Assembly: GCA_032622095.1 (NCBI GenBank)
Contig: CP136062.1
Span: forward strand, 38,690,918-38,754,917
Source: Siphonodentalium dalli
Taxonomy: Eukaryota; Mollusca; Scaphopoda; Gadilida; Siphonodentaliidae
Direction: 5' to 3'
DNA length: 64,000 nucleotides
Shown: in pieces, positions 23,461 to 35,857 of the stretch
Position numbering within the stretch: the first letter of the stretch is position 1
Layout: every line of letters begins with the position of its first letter
The notes under the pieces: model-generated
Seen by the model: the letters and a program-made list of their open reading frames with translations, nothing else
Database searches by the model: none
Told to the model about the DNA's origin: nothing
Position numbers and translations under genes: made by a program

Positions 23461-26400
23461 GTGTTGTATTATGTTGTGGTGTATTATGTTGAGGTGTATT
23501 GTGTTGTGGTGTATTGTGTTGAGGTGTATTATGTTGAGGTGTATTGTGTTGAGGTGTATTATGTTGAGGTGTATTATGTTGAGGTGTATTATGTTGAGGT
23601 GTATTATGTTGAGGTGTATTATGTTGTGGTGTATTATGTTGTGGTGTATTGTGTTGAGGTGTATTATGTTGAGGTGTATTATGTTGAGGTGTATTATGTT
23701 GAGGTGTATTGTGTTGAGGTGTATTGTGTTGAGGTGTATTATGTTGTGGTGTATTGTGTTGAGGTGTATTGTGTTGAGGTGTATTGTGTTGAGGTGTATT
23801 ATGTTGAGGTGTATTGTGTTGAGGTGTATTGTGTTGAGGTGTATTATGTTGAGGTGTATTATGTTGTGGTGTATTATGTTGTGGTGTATTATGTTGAGGT
23901 GTATTATGTTGAGGTGTATTATGTTGAGGTGTATTATGTTGAGGTGTATTATGTTGAGGTGTATTGTGTTGAGGTGTATTGTGTTGAGGTGTATTGTGTT
24001 GAGGTGTATTATGTTGAGGTGTATTATGTTGTGGTGTATTGTGTTGAGGTGTATTGTGTTGAGGTGTATTATGTTGAGGTGTATTATGTTGAGGTGTATT
24101 ATGTTGATGTGTATTATGTTGAGGTGTATTGTGTTGAGGTGTATTGTGTTGAGGTGTATTATATTGAGGTGTATTATGTTGTGGTGTATTATGTTGTGGT
24201 GTATTGTGTTGAGGTGTATTGTGTTGAGGTGTATTATGTTGTGGTGTATTATGTTGAGGTGTATTGTGTTGAGGTGTATTGTGTTATGGTGTATTATGTT
24301 GTGGTGTATTATGTTGAGGTGTATTATGTTGTGGTGTTTTGTGTTGAGGTGTATTATGTTGAGGTGTATTATGTTGAGGTGTATTATGTTGAGGTGTATT
24401 ATGTTGTGGTGTATTGTGTTGAGGTGTATTATGTTGAGGTGTATTATGTTGTGGTGTATTGTGTTGAGGTGTATTATGTTGTGGTGTATTGTGTTGAGGT
24501 GTATTATGTTGAGGTGTATTGTGTTGAGGTGTATTATGTTGTGGTGTATTATGTTGTGGTGTATTGTGTTGAGGTGTATTATGTTGAGGTGTATTGTGTT
24601 GAGGTGTATTATGTTGAGGTGTATTGTGTTGAGGTGTATTGTGTTGTGGTGTATTGTGTTGAGGTGTATTATGTTGAGGTGTATTGTGTTGAGGTGTATT
24701 GTGTTGAGGTGTATTATGTTGAGGTGTATTGTGTTGAGGTGTATTATGTTGTGGTGTATTATGTTGAGGTGTATTATGTTGTGGTGTATTATGTTGTGGT
24801 GTATTGTGTTGAGGTGTATTATGTTGAGGTGTATTATGTTGAGGTGTATTATGTTGTGGTGTATTGTGTTGAGGTGTATTATGTTGAGGTGTATTATGTT
24901 GAGGTGTATTATGTTGAGGTGTATTATGTTGTGGTGTATTGTGTTGAGGTGTATTATGTTGAGGTGTATTATGTTGTGATGTATTGTGTTGAGGTGTATT
25001 ATGTTGAGGTGTATTATGTTGTGGTGTATTGTGTTGAGGTGTATTATGTTGAGGTGTATTATGTTGTGATGTATTGTGTTGAGGTGTATTATGTTGTGGT
25101 GTATTGTGTTGAGGTGTATTATGTTGAGGTGTATTATGTTGTGGTGTATTATGTTGAGGTGTATTATGTTGTGGTGTATTGTGTTGAGGTGTATTATGTT
25201 GAGGTGTATTATGTTGTGGTGTATTGTGTTGAGGTGTATTATGTTGAGGTGTATTATGTTGAGGTGTATTAAGTTGTGGTGTATTGTGTTGAGGTGTATT
25301 ATGTTGAGGTGTATTATGTTGAGGTGTATTATGTTGAGGTGTATTATGTTGTGGTGTATTGTGTTGAGGTGTATTATGTTGTGGTGTATTGTGTTGTGGT
25401 GTATTATGTTGTGGTGTATTGTGTTGAGGTGTATTATGTTGAGGTGTATTATGTTGAGGTGTATTATGTTGAGGTGTATTATGTTGAGGTGTATTATGTT
25501 GAGGTGTATTATGTTGTGGTGTATTATGTTGAGGTGTATTATGTTGAGGTGTATTATGTTGTGGTGTATTATGTTGTGGTGTATTGTGTTGTGGTGTATT
25601 GTGTTGAGGTGTATTATGTTGAGGTGTATTGTGTTGAGGTGTATTATGTTGTGGTGTATTGTGTTGAGGTGTATTATGTTGTGGTGTATTGTGTTGAGGT
25701 GTATTATGTTGTGGTGTATTATGTTGAGGTGTATTATGTTGAGGTGTATTGTGTTGTGGTGTATTGTGTTGTGGTGTATTGTGTTGTGGTGTATTGTGTT
25801 GTGGTGTATTATGTTGAGGTGTATTGTGTTGAGGTGTATTGTGTTGTGGTGTATTATGTTGTGGTGTATTGTGTTGAGGTGTATTATGTTGAGGTGTATT
25901 ATGTTGTGGTGTATTATGTTGAGGTGTATTATGTTGAGGTGTATTGTGTTGTGGTGTATTGTGTTGTGGTGTATTGTGTTGTGGTGTATTGTGTTGAGGT
26001 GTATTATGTTGAGGTGTATTGTGTTGAGGTGTATTGTGTTGAGGTGTATTATGTTGAGGTGTATTATGTTGAGGTGTATTATGTTGAGGTGTATTATGTT
26101 GAGGTGTATTATGTTGAGGTGTATTATGTTGAGGTGTATTATGTTGAGGTGTATTATGTTGAGGTGTATTATGTTGAGGTGTATTATGTTGAGGTGTATT
26201 ATGTTGAGGTGTATTATGTTGAGGTGTATTATGTTGAGGTGTATTATGTTGAGGTGTATTATGTTGAGGTGTATTATGTTGAGGTGTATTATGTTGAGGT
26301 GTATTATGTTGAGGTGTATTATGTTGAGGTGTATTATGTTGAGGTGTATTATGTTGAGGTGTATTATATTGAGGTGTATTATGTTGAGGTGTATTGTGTT

Positions 26401-29400
26401 GAGGTGTATTGTGTTGACGTGTATTGTGTTGAGGTGTATTGTGTTGTGGTGTATTGTGTTTAGGTGTATTGTGTTGTGGTGTATTGTGTTGAGGTGTATT
26501 GTGTTGAGGTGTATTGTGTTGAGGTGTATTATGTTGTGGTGTATTATGTTGAGGTGTATTATGTTGTGGTGTATTATGTTGTGGTGTATTGTGTTGTGGT
26601 GTATTGTGTTGAGGTGTATTATGTTGAGGTGTATTATGTTGTGGTGTATTATGTTGAGGTGTATTATGTTGTGGTGTATTATGTTGAGGTGTATTATGTT
26701 GAGGTGTATTGTGTTGTGGTGTATTGTGTTGTGGTGTATTGTGTTGTGGTGTATTGTGTTGTGGTGTATTGTGTTGTGGTGTATTATGTTGTGGTGTATT
26801 GTGTTGTGGTGTATTGTGTTGTGGTGTATTGTGTTGAGGTGTATTGTGTTGTGGTGTATTGTGTTGTGGTGTATTATGTTGTGGTGTATTCTGTTGAGGT
26901 GTATTGTGTTGTGGTGTATTATGTTGTGTTGTATTGTGTTGTGGTGTATTGTGTTGTGGTGTATTATGTTGTGGTGTATTGTGTTGAGGTGTATTGTGTT
27001 GTGGTGTATTATGTTGTGGTGTATTGTGTTGTGGTGTATTATGTTGTGGTGTATTATGTTGTGGTGTATTATGTTGTGGTGTATTTTGTTGAGGTGTATT
27101 GTGTTGTGGTGTATTATGTTGAGGTGTATTATGTTGTGGTGTATTATGTTGAGGTGTATTATGTTGTGGTGTATTGTGTTGAGGTGTATTGTGTTGAGGT
27201 GTATTATGTTGAGGTGTATTATGTTGAGGTGTATTATGTTGAGGTGTATTATGTTGTGGTGTATTATGTTGAGGTGTATTATGTTGTGGTGTATTATGTT
27301 GAGGTGTATTGTGTTGAGGTGTATTGTGTTGTGGTGTATTGTGTTGTGGTGTATTGTGTTGTGGTGTATTATGTTGTGGTGTATTGTGTTGTGGTGTATT
27401 GTGTTGTGGTGTATTATGTTGAGGTGTTTTGTGTTGAGGTGTATTGTGTTGTGGTGTATTGTGTTGTGGTGTATTGTGTTGTGGTGTATTGTGTTGTGGT
27501 GTATTATGTTGAGGTGTATTGTGTTGTGGTGTATTATGTTGAGGTGTATTGTGTTGAGGTGTATTGTGTTGTGGTGTATTGTGTTGAGGTGTATTATGTT
27601 GAGGTGTATTATGTTGAGGTGTATTCTGTTGAGGTGTATTGTGTTGTGGTGTATTATGTTGAGGTGTATTGTGTTGAGGTGTATTGTGTTGTGGTGTATT
27701 GTGTTGAGGTGTATTATGTTGTGGTGTATTGTGTTGAGGTGTATTATGTTGTGGTGTATTATGTTGAGGTGTATTATGTTGTGGTGTATTGTGTTGTGGT
27801 GTATTATGTTGTGGTGTATTGTGTTGTGGTGTATTATGTTGAGGTGTATTATGTTGAGGTGTATTGTGTTGTGGTGTATTATGTTGTGGTGTATTGTTTT
27901 GAGGTGTATTATGTTGAGGTGTATTATGTTGTGGTGTATTATGTTGAGGTGTATTATGTTGAGGTGTATTATGTTGTGGTGTATTGTGTTGTGGTGTATT
28001 GTGTTGTGGTGTATTATGTTGTGGTGTATTGTGTTGAGGTGTATTATGTTGAGGTGTATTATGTTGAGGTGTATTGTGTTGAGGTGTATTATGTTGAGGT
28101 GTATTATGTTGAGGTGTATTGTGTTGAGGTGTATTATGTTGAGGTGTATTATGTTGTGGTGTATTGTGTTGTGGTGTATTATGTTGTGGTGTATTATGTT
28201 GTGGTGTATTATGTTGTGGTGTATTATGTTGAGGTGTATTATGTTGAGGTGTATTGTGTTGAGGTGTATTATGTTGAGGTGTATTGTGTTGTGGTGTATT
28301 GTGTTGAGGTGTATTGTGTTGTGGTGTATTATGTTGAGGTGTATTATGTTGTGGTGTATTATGTTGAGGTGTATTATGTTGAGGTGTATTATGTTGAGGT
28401 GTATTATGTTGAGGTGTATTATGTTGTGGTGTATTATGTTGAGGTGTATTATGTTGAGGTGTATTATGTTGAGGTGTATTATGTTGTGGTGTATTATGTT
28501 GAGGTGTATTATGTTGTGGTGTATTATGTTGAGGTGTATTATGTTGAGGTGTATTGTGTTGAGGTGTATTGTGTTGAGGTGTATTGTGTTGTGGTGTATT
28601 ATGTTGAGGTGTATTATGTTGTGGTGTATTGTGTTGAGGTGTATTGTGTTGAGGTGTATTGTGTTGAGGTGTATTGTGTTATGGTGTATTGTGTTGAGGT
28701 GTATTATGTTGAGGTGTATTGTGTTGAGGTGTATTGTGTTGAGGTGTATTATGTTGTGGTGTATTATGTTGAGGTGTATTATGTTGAGGTGTATTATGTT
28801 GAGGTGTATTGTGTTGAGGTGTATTGTGTTGTGGTGTATTATGTTGAGGTGTATTATGTTGTGGTGTATTATGTTGAGGTGTATTGTGTTGAGGTGTATT
28901 GTGTTATGGTGTATTGTGTTGAGGTGTATTATGTTGAGGTGTATTATGTTGAGGTGTATTATGTTGAGGTGTATTATGTTGTGGTGTATTATGTTGAGGT
29001 GTATTATGTTGAGGTGTATTATGTTGAGGTGTATTATGTTGAGGTGTATTATGTTGTGGTGTATTGTGTTGAGGTGTATTGTGTTGTGGTGTATTGTGTT
29101 GAGGTGTATTCTGTTGTGGTGTATTGTGTTGTGGTGTATTGTGTTGTGGTGTATTATGTTGAGGTGTATTATGTTGTGGTGTATTGTGTTGAGGTGTATT
29201 GTGTTGAGGTGTATTATGTTGAGGTGTATTATGTTGAGGTGTATTGTGTTGTGGTGTATTGTGTTGAGGTGTATTATGTTGAGGTGTATTATGTTGAGGT
29301 GTATTATGTTGAGGTGTATTATGTTGAGGTGTATTATGTTGAGGTGTATTATGTTGTGGTGTATTATGTTCAGGTGTATTGTGTTGAGGTGTATTGTGTT

Positions 29401-29535
29401 GAGGTGTATTATGTTGAGGTGTATTATGTTGAGGTGTATTATGTTGTGGTGTATTGTGTTGAGGTGTATTATGTTGAGGTGTATTGTGTTGAGGTGTATT
29501 ATGTTGAGGTGTATTGTGTTGAGGTGTATTGTGTT

Positions 29536-30152
29536 GTTACAATTTATGAACTCACATCCGAAGACATTTCGGTTGCACCAGCTTGTGGAATATCGGAGAA
29601 GCACAGCTAAGTGACATGGGACTCGGATTCTTCTTTTATTTAGGTGCAGTTGTCAGGAAAAAGTAACAGTATTGGAATATGTTATTAATTATACATGGAC
29701 ATGGCAAACAATATTAATTTACTAAGAGTATAATCAAATCTTGTTCTTGTATATTTAAATGATTGTTTGTTGGATTGGGTTATCTCTCTCTTCAACCATA
29801 TTCATCCATCACCAATAGCCATATGTAGCTACAATAGCTACATATATGGCAATTGTAGCTATAATTGGGAATTGCCAGACCTGGTCGTATGGGGCAGGGA
29901 TCTTCAAGTGCATGTAGTGAACCATTATATGGGGGCGAATAAATTCCGTTATAGGAGAGTAATGGAGCAGATTTCCGACGTAAACCGGCGTATGTAACAA
30001 CCGATATCGCAAGTTCGTTTATGTCCAAGGATGTGGTCGAGCAATAAGAGGGGCGGCTGAACCAGGAATGAGTCCACAACCGGCCAAGTAGGCGGGAGCC
30101 AGTGCAATGTCTCTACCCCGTCACCACAATGTCTCTACCCCCGGCATCATAA
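29536..30152. other. Right flank of the array, no gene recognised
   Basis: Unique-looking sequence with the inverted arm at 29830-29879 (TCTGGCAATTCCCAATTATA and GCTACA on the minus strand) matching 15672-15716. Short open frames across 29767-30079 overlap this palindromic arm and have no family resemblance. Confidence 0.5.
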
Positions 30153-30310
30153 CCACCCCTGGTCAAGTGGTCCTGCTAATGCAGTTGAGTCCTGCTGAAT
30201 TGCTATGATTGTGTTAGGGCAAACTGATGCTGTTCATAAAAAGTACCGTTTTCGTTTTATAACGTCCTATTCGCGGTGTTCGATAATCTGAATGAGTATC
30301 AAACAGTCAA
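30153..30310. mobile_element. Partial copy of the CCACCCCTTG element
   Basis: CCACCCCTGGTCAAGTGGTC then CTGCTGAATTGCTATGAT, AGGGCAAACTGATG, AAGTACCGTTTTC and TTCGCGGTGTT follow the same order as 7977-8120. The opposite arm is not found downstream. Confidence 0.65.
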
Positions 30311-30885
30311 ACACATATTTATTGAGAAATATTTCTAATATCTGTCGTATTAGTTGTGTGAAGGAATAAGACTGTTCTCTGTATAAATTTTATTCATCTC
30401 TAACATCGTGTGGTAAGCAGCAAGTGTATGTAGCAATACATAATGGTGAATCATTTGGATGCCATGAAAGAAAGGCGTCGCTTATTAATTAGCGATTCCA
30501 TGTTGGCATCTGTCAGATATGTCTGAAGAGCCAGAACTAAGTAAAGAGTAGATTAATGTTGGTTTATATATACGCTAATGACTTATAGCGGTCATTAGTA
30601 TATCTCTTTGTCTGTACTGACCGATGGATGAACTGAAGTTGTTACCTAAGACTTTATATCCTTTGTGGCTAGCCTTGCATAACTCATAGGTCGTGGCCAG
30701 CAGGTCGCGCCAGGGTCAGACCATGTGGAATGTTTTGGGGCTGCTAGAGTTCAGATTATATTCCCTCTTCCCATCAATAAGTTAAGATAGATATATTTAG
30801 TATGTACCATCACGTCCCTTGAATAAGATAAGGGATAGGGTGCATTACTCTACAGTTGTTGAACATCGATTAAAACTATATATAC
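30311..30885. other. Intergenic, no gene recognised
   Basis: Nothing coding is visible. A modest inverted pair (GGATGCCATGAA… / …TTCCATGTTGGCATC) lies near 30458-30511. Confidence 0.4.
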
Positions 30886-31645
30886 ACGAACACCACATAC
30901 ATTAACATATGTTACCACTACTATATAGCCACACATGGGTATACCCATACACACAACACATGGCCATATAGCCGTGAGTAACCATGCAGGCACAGGCACA
31001 AGTATACTCCTACACTTCACCCATGAACATAGTCACAACCTGTATACCCATTCACTACATTAATGAACATACAGCAACCTCGTGCATACCTAATCGTCGC
31101 ACCATTGGTCATAGTGTATATGTATATATATTTGCCACATGCATGGCCATTTATGCACTCATGATATACATATACACCCCAACGAGGACAATATAGTCAC
31201 TCCCGGTATACATTTTCTCCACGTTCATGACCATACATCAATTATTGTTTACACATTTGCCTCATCAGTGGACATAGTCACTCTCTGTATATACATATAT
31301 ATAAATATTTGCGACACCCATGGCCATATAGCCACTCAAGATATACATATACACCCAACCCAAAACCACAGAGTCACTACATGTCTATATAGTATACAAA
31401 TAAACCGCACCAATTGCATTATAGTCCTTCTTGATATACCAATGTCCCGCACCGCGCAAACGGACATTTCACACACCCCAAACGTGCATATGCACCTCAC
31501 CATGACAATTCAGCCTCTCTGTGTATACTCATGAACCACACTCGTGACCATACAATCACTCCTTGTATAACAATTTAACCACCATTAATGTTGCCAAACT
31601 GGCACTCCCTATATAAATATTGGCCACAGCATGGCCACACAGCCA
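30886..31645. repeat. Highly degenerate ~43-bp minisatellite, block 1
   Basis: Units have the pattern CCATG(G/A)CCATA(T/C)AG(C/T)CACTC followed by a TATACATATACACCCCA-like segment, each heavily mutated. The open frames of 70 and 131 codons come from this repeat. Block 2 is at 32280-33040. Confidence 0.65.
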
Positions 31646-32279
31646 CTCAAGATATGCAAGTGCTCTCGTCTTGTAGATAATGAGTCGAAACGTAATGTGA
31701 CACTTGCTTAGTATGACACATAGTTATCGATCTACAAATGATGATGATCTAATTCATTTTGGCATCTTTTCAACTCATTTGGGAGTAATTTCCAAAAATG
31801 TCTAAACGCTACTTTTGGGCATGAAATAAAATCTTGTTATTGTGGGGTACGTTCTAAAGCTATTTTCAAAATTCCATTAAACCGCTCCAGGGCCCAGCTT
31901 CCACCTCAACATTCGTGTCATTAGAACGGGGAACAATTTGTCTGCGAAAAATGGTGACCTTGGTCATCATATATTTAGCCTCAAATATATCCTGCCCTTT
32001 CTTTTGACATACATACATTTATGTACCACCTTCATTGTGCAAGGACATTATATGACGTATGGGAGGTAAGTCATTATTTATTTCCCTATACTTATGTTGA
32101 CAAACGGAAAGGCCGCATTACCCGTCAGTCAGTGCTCCATTCTGACTTGTTATTGTCATTCCCGAGGGCTAGGTGTGATTTTCGTTGACCAGGACAGATG
32201 TGTCACCTTGTCATACAACAACGTACGTGTATTTTTTAGCCTATACTTACCTGTATTGGTTGGTTGTAGTATTGGTTAA
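31646..32279. other. Non-repetitive spacer between minisatellite blocks
   Basis: Separates the two blocks of the ~43-bp minisatellite. No coding or RNA feature is recognised. Confidence 0.4.
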
Positions 32280-33040
32280 TTCATGACCACAGGGTCACTC
32301 CAGGTGTATATACCTCATCAATCACCATAGCGTTCGTCTAGATGTACCTATACCCCGCACACACGATCATTCGCACACTTCAGACTGGCCAATACAGCTC
32401 AACCATGACAATGCATCCACTCGCTGTATTATTACACACCCCATCCATGAGCATTCAGTTATTCACTGTTTACCGGTACACACACCAATGGCAATACAAC
32501 CACAATGGATAAACATATATATCCCACCATGACCACGATGTCACTATATATATATACACAAGCCCACCAATGACCATCAAACTACTCCACTGTACTCCAG
32601 GTATGCATATACACTTCAACAACATTGACCGTGCAGTCATTCCATGTACACATATACACATTGTCCATTGCCATACAGTCAACGCATGTATACATATACA
32701 CCCACCCATCACAATACAACCACCCAATGTACGCATGTACACCCCACCCATGACCACACAGTCACGCCATATATACATAAACAACACAAAGATGGACAAT
32801 GCAGCTAATATCGCTATACACATACACCACTGCCATGGCCAGACAGCCACGCCCTGTTTTCATGTTCACCTCACACATGACCATAAGCTACTCATTATAT
32901 ACATATACATCTCAACGTGACCACCCCATATATGACTATATAGTCACACATTGTATAACTATTCACATGATTCATGGATACAATAACTCCCCGTATACAT
33001 ACTCACATCACCTATCACCATGCAGTCAAAAGACATACAC
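32280..33040. repeat. Highly degenerate ~43-bp minisatellite, block 2
   Basis: Same unit pattern as block 1 (CACCCATGACCACACAGTCAC then TATATACAT and ACACCCCA-like segments). Open frames of 83, 116 and 126 codons on both strands lie entirely within the repeat, show His/Ile-rich repetition, and are not called genes. Confidence 0.65.
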
Positions 33041-34573
33041 AAGGTATTAAGTTGATCAATGTTGATTATAATGGGCCAGAGTAGCCACATACTATGATCA
33101 CTCTCAGTTCTGTTTCAACATTCTGCCCATTTCAGTTAAAGTGATGTGAAATACTCATGCTAAAAGTTGTTATATTTTAAGAATATTGTATCCAAATTGA
33201 CATGACACACCACCATTCTTATATATTAATTAAATGTAGCGACTCTCGATTTTCGATGATGTTATTAGAATGCTACATTCCACTAGTTGGTACAGCGCCT
33301 GTATACTGACTTATCAGTTTCATGCACCCGAATAAGTCCATAATATGTCATTAAAACAAACATGGACAGAATCCCAAGAAAGTTTTCGGCAAAATCCACT
33401 GCATCCCTTAGAACGAACTGTCCATGCCTCTTAAGGTACTGGGTTAACACGAATAGAACTTTTAGTTGACAAACTAACATGTTGAATAACCAAGTGAGTC
33501 ACAATAAGCTGCCTTTTCGGAACAGCAGAGAATAATGTTGACAAGTCAACATTTTACCAAATTTGGTTGCCATTTTGCAAGCCATCTTGAGCAAAATTGT
33601 GTAAATCACCTCAGTATAACACAGTTAGCACATATCAAAAACAATAAATACATTTGATACCACAGATAGTTCCATTTTACTTTTTAGAAATGGTTCAAAC
33701 CTTAACAGTGATTTTTTGCCGATTTTGATGTCAAGTTTGTGAGATAAATGTTCGATTAATTCTGGCTATTTCAGTGGTTAAGATAGTAACAATTAAACAA
33801 TAATCCAATATGCATCAGAAATGTTAGTATTCAATATATACAAGACAGAATAGTCAATCAACCACAACTTGTAAGCAGTTGCACGGTACGCTGTGGCAAT
33901 ATTTGCCATTTTTTATATATTGGTCGCCATTTTGAGCCAAAGCGACAATTTTGGTACAATTGAGGTAGAAGATCAATACAAAATAGAAAGCATCACTAAC
34001 GTTGACACAGTTCTTCCAATTTCTTGATGAAATATAACTAGAATCCCAATAGTGATATTTTGTGATATGTTAAACCGCGTTCTGTAAAATCGAATTTTTG
34101 AGTGATCGGATTGGGTTGGGGCCCCATGAATGGCATCTTTCATTTCTTCAAAGGTCAGTTAACATACTTAATTCAAATATTAAGTCACAGTTCCAAACAG
34201 CAGAAACTTATCTTAAAGATACTAGTAAACAAGAAATTCAATTAATTGAGGAAAAACACCCACTGTCCTGAGTGGTATTGATAAGCTATTTGGGGGGGTC
34301 TACCACTTCGCATGCAAAATAACACGAATGACACCAACAGCTTGGATGTGAGAATAATCCACCATATATGGTAGATATTCAACCAGACTGTGCTTAAGTT
34401 TCTCAATTGGTGACTGATGTACATATACAGTACACACAAATAGTAATAACAATTAACGTTGTGATTTTGAAATTAACCATGCTAGAATATTGACGGTAAG
34501 GTGGTATTAACTACTACGAGCATAATACTAGTATATTCTTTTATAATATATGTGGGCATGATGTATGGAAATA
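33041..34573. other. Intergenic, no gene recognised
   Basis: AT-rich. Phrases of the GCCATTTTG(A/C) type recur (33570, 33590, 33905, 33930) but without a clear unit. No exon is supported. Confidence 0.4.
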
Positions 34574-34577
34574 TTAA

Positions 34578-35047
34578 AGGTACTCAATCCGATAAAACTC
34601 ATCTCAATTACTATTTCAATGGCTTCGGGGGTCAAAAATATTTGATTCGAGTCGAGGAAGTCACCCATCAAAGCTCAGATTTGTTAGATATCGATTTTAG
34701 AAATCTATTATTTTTCATTATCGGGAATTCTTTCTGGCCCAGAAGACATTCAAAATTGCGTACCCTGATTATAGAGTTATCCATCCTTGTCTGTTTGAAT
34801 AGAGTTTTGGCGTAAAATCTCGAGCAGGTTACCAAATTGACGGCAGTTATTAGTACTCATCTCGAGCAATTAACAAATTTCAAAAATCAATATCTAATAA
34901 CTCTGAGCTTTGTTTGGTGGTTTCCTCGACTCGAATCAAATATGTTTTACCCCCAAAGCCAAAGAAATAGTAATATAGGACCCTCTGATCGGAATGTTGT
35001 TGTTGGAATCTGTTGAGATGGGGACCCTCTTTTCGGATTGAGTACCT
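34578..35047. mobile_element. 470-bp inverted-repeat element with TTAA target site
   Basis: Left end AGGTACTCAATCCGA, right end TCGGATTGAGTACCT. Arms extend inward through TTCGAGTCGAGGAA/TTCCTCGACTCGAA and AAAGCTCAGA/TCTGAGCTTT. TTAA is on both sides (34574-34577 and 35048-35051), as for piggyBac-type elements. The 104-codon open frame lies across the left arm and is not a gene. Confidence 0.8.
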
Positions 35048-35099
35048 TTAAAGGACAAACCAATAGTTACAATACAATTATAACTGTTTTTTTTTAATT

Positions 35100-35500
35100 A
35101 AGAGCAAGAAGAGCTAATTGTGCTTAAGCACAATAAGGGATATTCCTTATTGCGCTTATAAGCTCAATAAGGGAATCTCTATTGTGCTTAAGCGCAATAA
35201 GGGAATATTTAATTGCGCTTATTAAAGAACAATATATTATATATAGTACATAAACTCCTTATAATACAGATGGTGTAGTCCATCTCCATTCTCCATGGCA
35301 CAATGGGTGGAACAAATATAGGATTATTCTACTATTTGCAGAAGGGTGATCTAATGAGAGATATTAATTGTGTTTAAGTGGAATGGGAAGTAATTGCGGT
35401 TAAGCATAATAAGGAATGTCTTATTGCATTCTCATTGGGCTTAAGCGCAATTAGAGATTCCTTAAGTTATTGCGGTTAATCGAAATTGTCTATTAAATGT
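35100..35500. repeat. Cluster of short AAGCGCAATAAGGGAAT-type palindromic repeats
   Basis: TTGTGCTTAAGC(A/G)CAATAAGGG and relatives recur at least five times on both orientations, forming small hairpins around CTTAAG. No gene. Confidence 0.6.
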
Positions 35501-35857
35501 CAATTTTGATTCCCATAGAGATCATCAATGATGTCTATGCGCAAGGGCGACGTGCCAATCTTCTCTATTGGGATTCCAATTGTTGGCTCATTAAATATGC
35601 ACATATGCTTAAGATACAGTCGCGCATGAAGCGCGCTCCCGTAAGTCGGGTTTTGGATCACAGTTAATGAAAATATTATTGAAATAATCGGTTTTCCCCA
35701 ATAAACAACCATATATTCAATATACATGTTTTGGAGCAGAATTAGGCAGTCCATATTGGACGCCATCATGGAATTTATTTTTTTTGGTTTAATTTTCACA
35801 CATATTTATTAGTTATGTGGATGGAGTTCTCATTAAACCTCACATCCTTATATTGGT

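Larger units (their letters stand above)
15795..29535. repeat. Giant 15-bp tandem array, 916 units with one inserted base
   Basis: The consensus unit is GAGGTGTATTATGTT. The length is 13,741 bp, which is exactly 916 units plus one base; the extra base is a G at about 18692-18694, and the rest stays in strict 15-bp register. Nearly all variation is at two positions: A or T at unit position 2 and A or G at position 11, giving four common unit types in a non-periodic order. Rarer variants are T to C at position 14 (clusters near 20560-20645, 20905-20955, 22330-22395, 23345-23405) and A to G at position 8 (six or seven units). The plus strand has almost no C. Because 15 is divisible by 3 and the unit lacks stops in four of six frames, it yields very long open frames on both strands; I do not call these genes. 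Confidence 0.97.

Noticed and set aside
15795-29535. CRISPR array
   Set aside because: There are no spacers; units abut directly, and the sequence context is eukaryotic.
15795-29535. Telomeric or subtelomeric repeat
   Set aside because: The unit has a G/T-rich strand but no TTAGGG-type core, it is internal, and unique sequence flanks it on both sides.
15709-29604. A 4631-codon open frame on the minus strand and 1000-3000-codon frames on the plus strand
   Set aside because: They are produced by the 15-bp unit, which is divisible by 3 and free of stops in four of six frames. There is no non-repeat domain, the frames change at the inserted G near 18693, and the variable sites cause constant amino-acid changes in the longest frame. 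Only the separate silent-site pattern of the QHNTP frame is kept, as a finding.
30984-33050. Open frames of 70-131 codons with His/Ile/Thr-rich repeats
   Set aside because: They lie completely within the degenerate ~43-bp minisatellite and appear on both strands.
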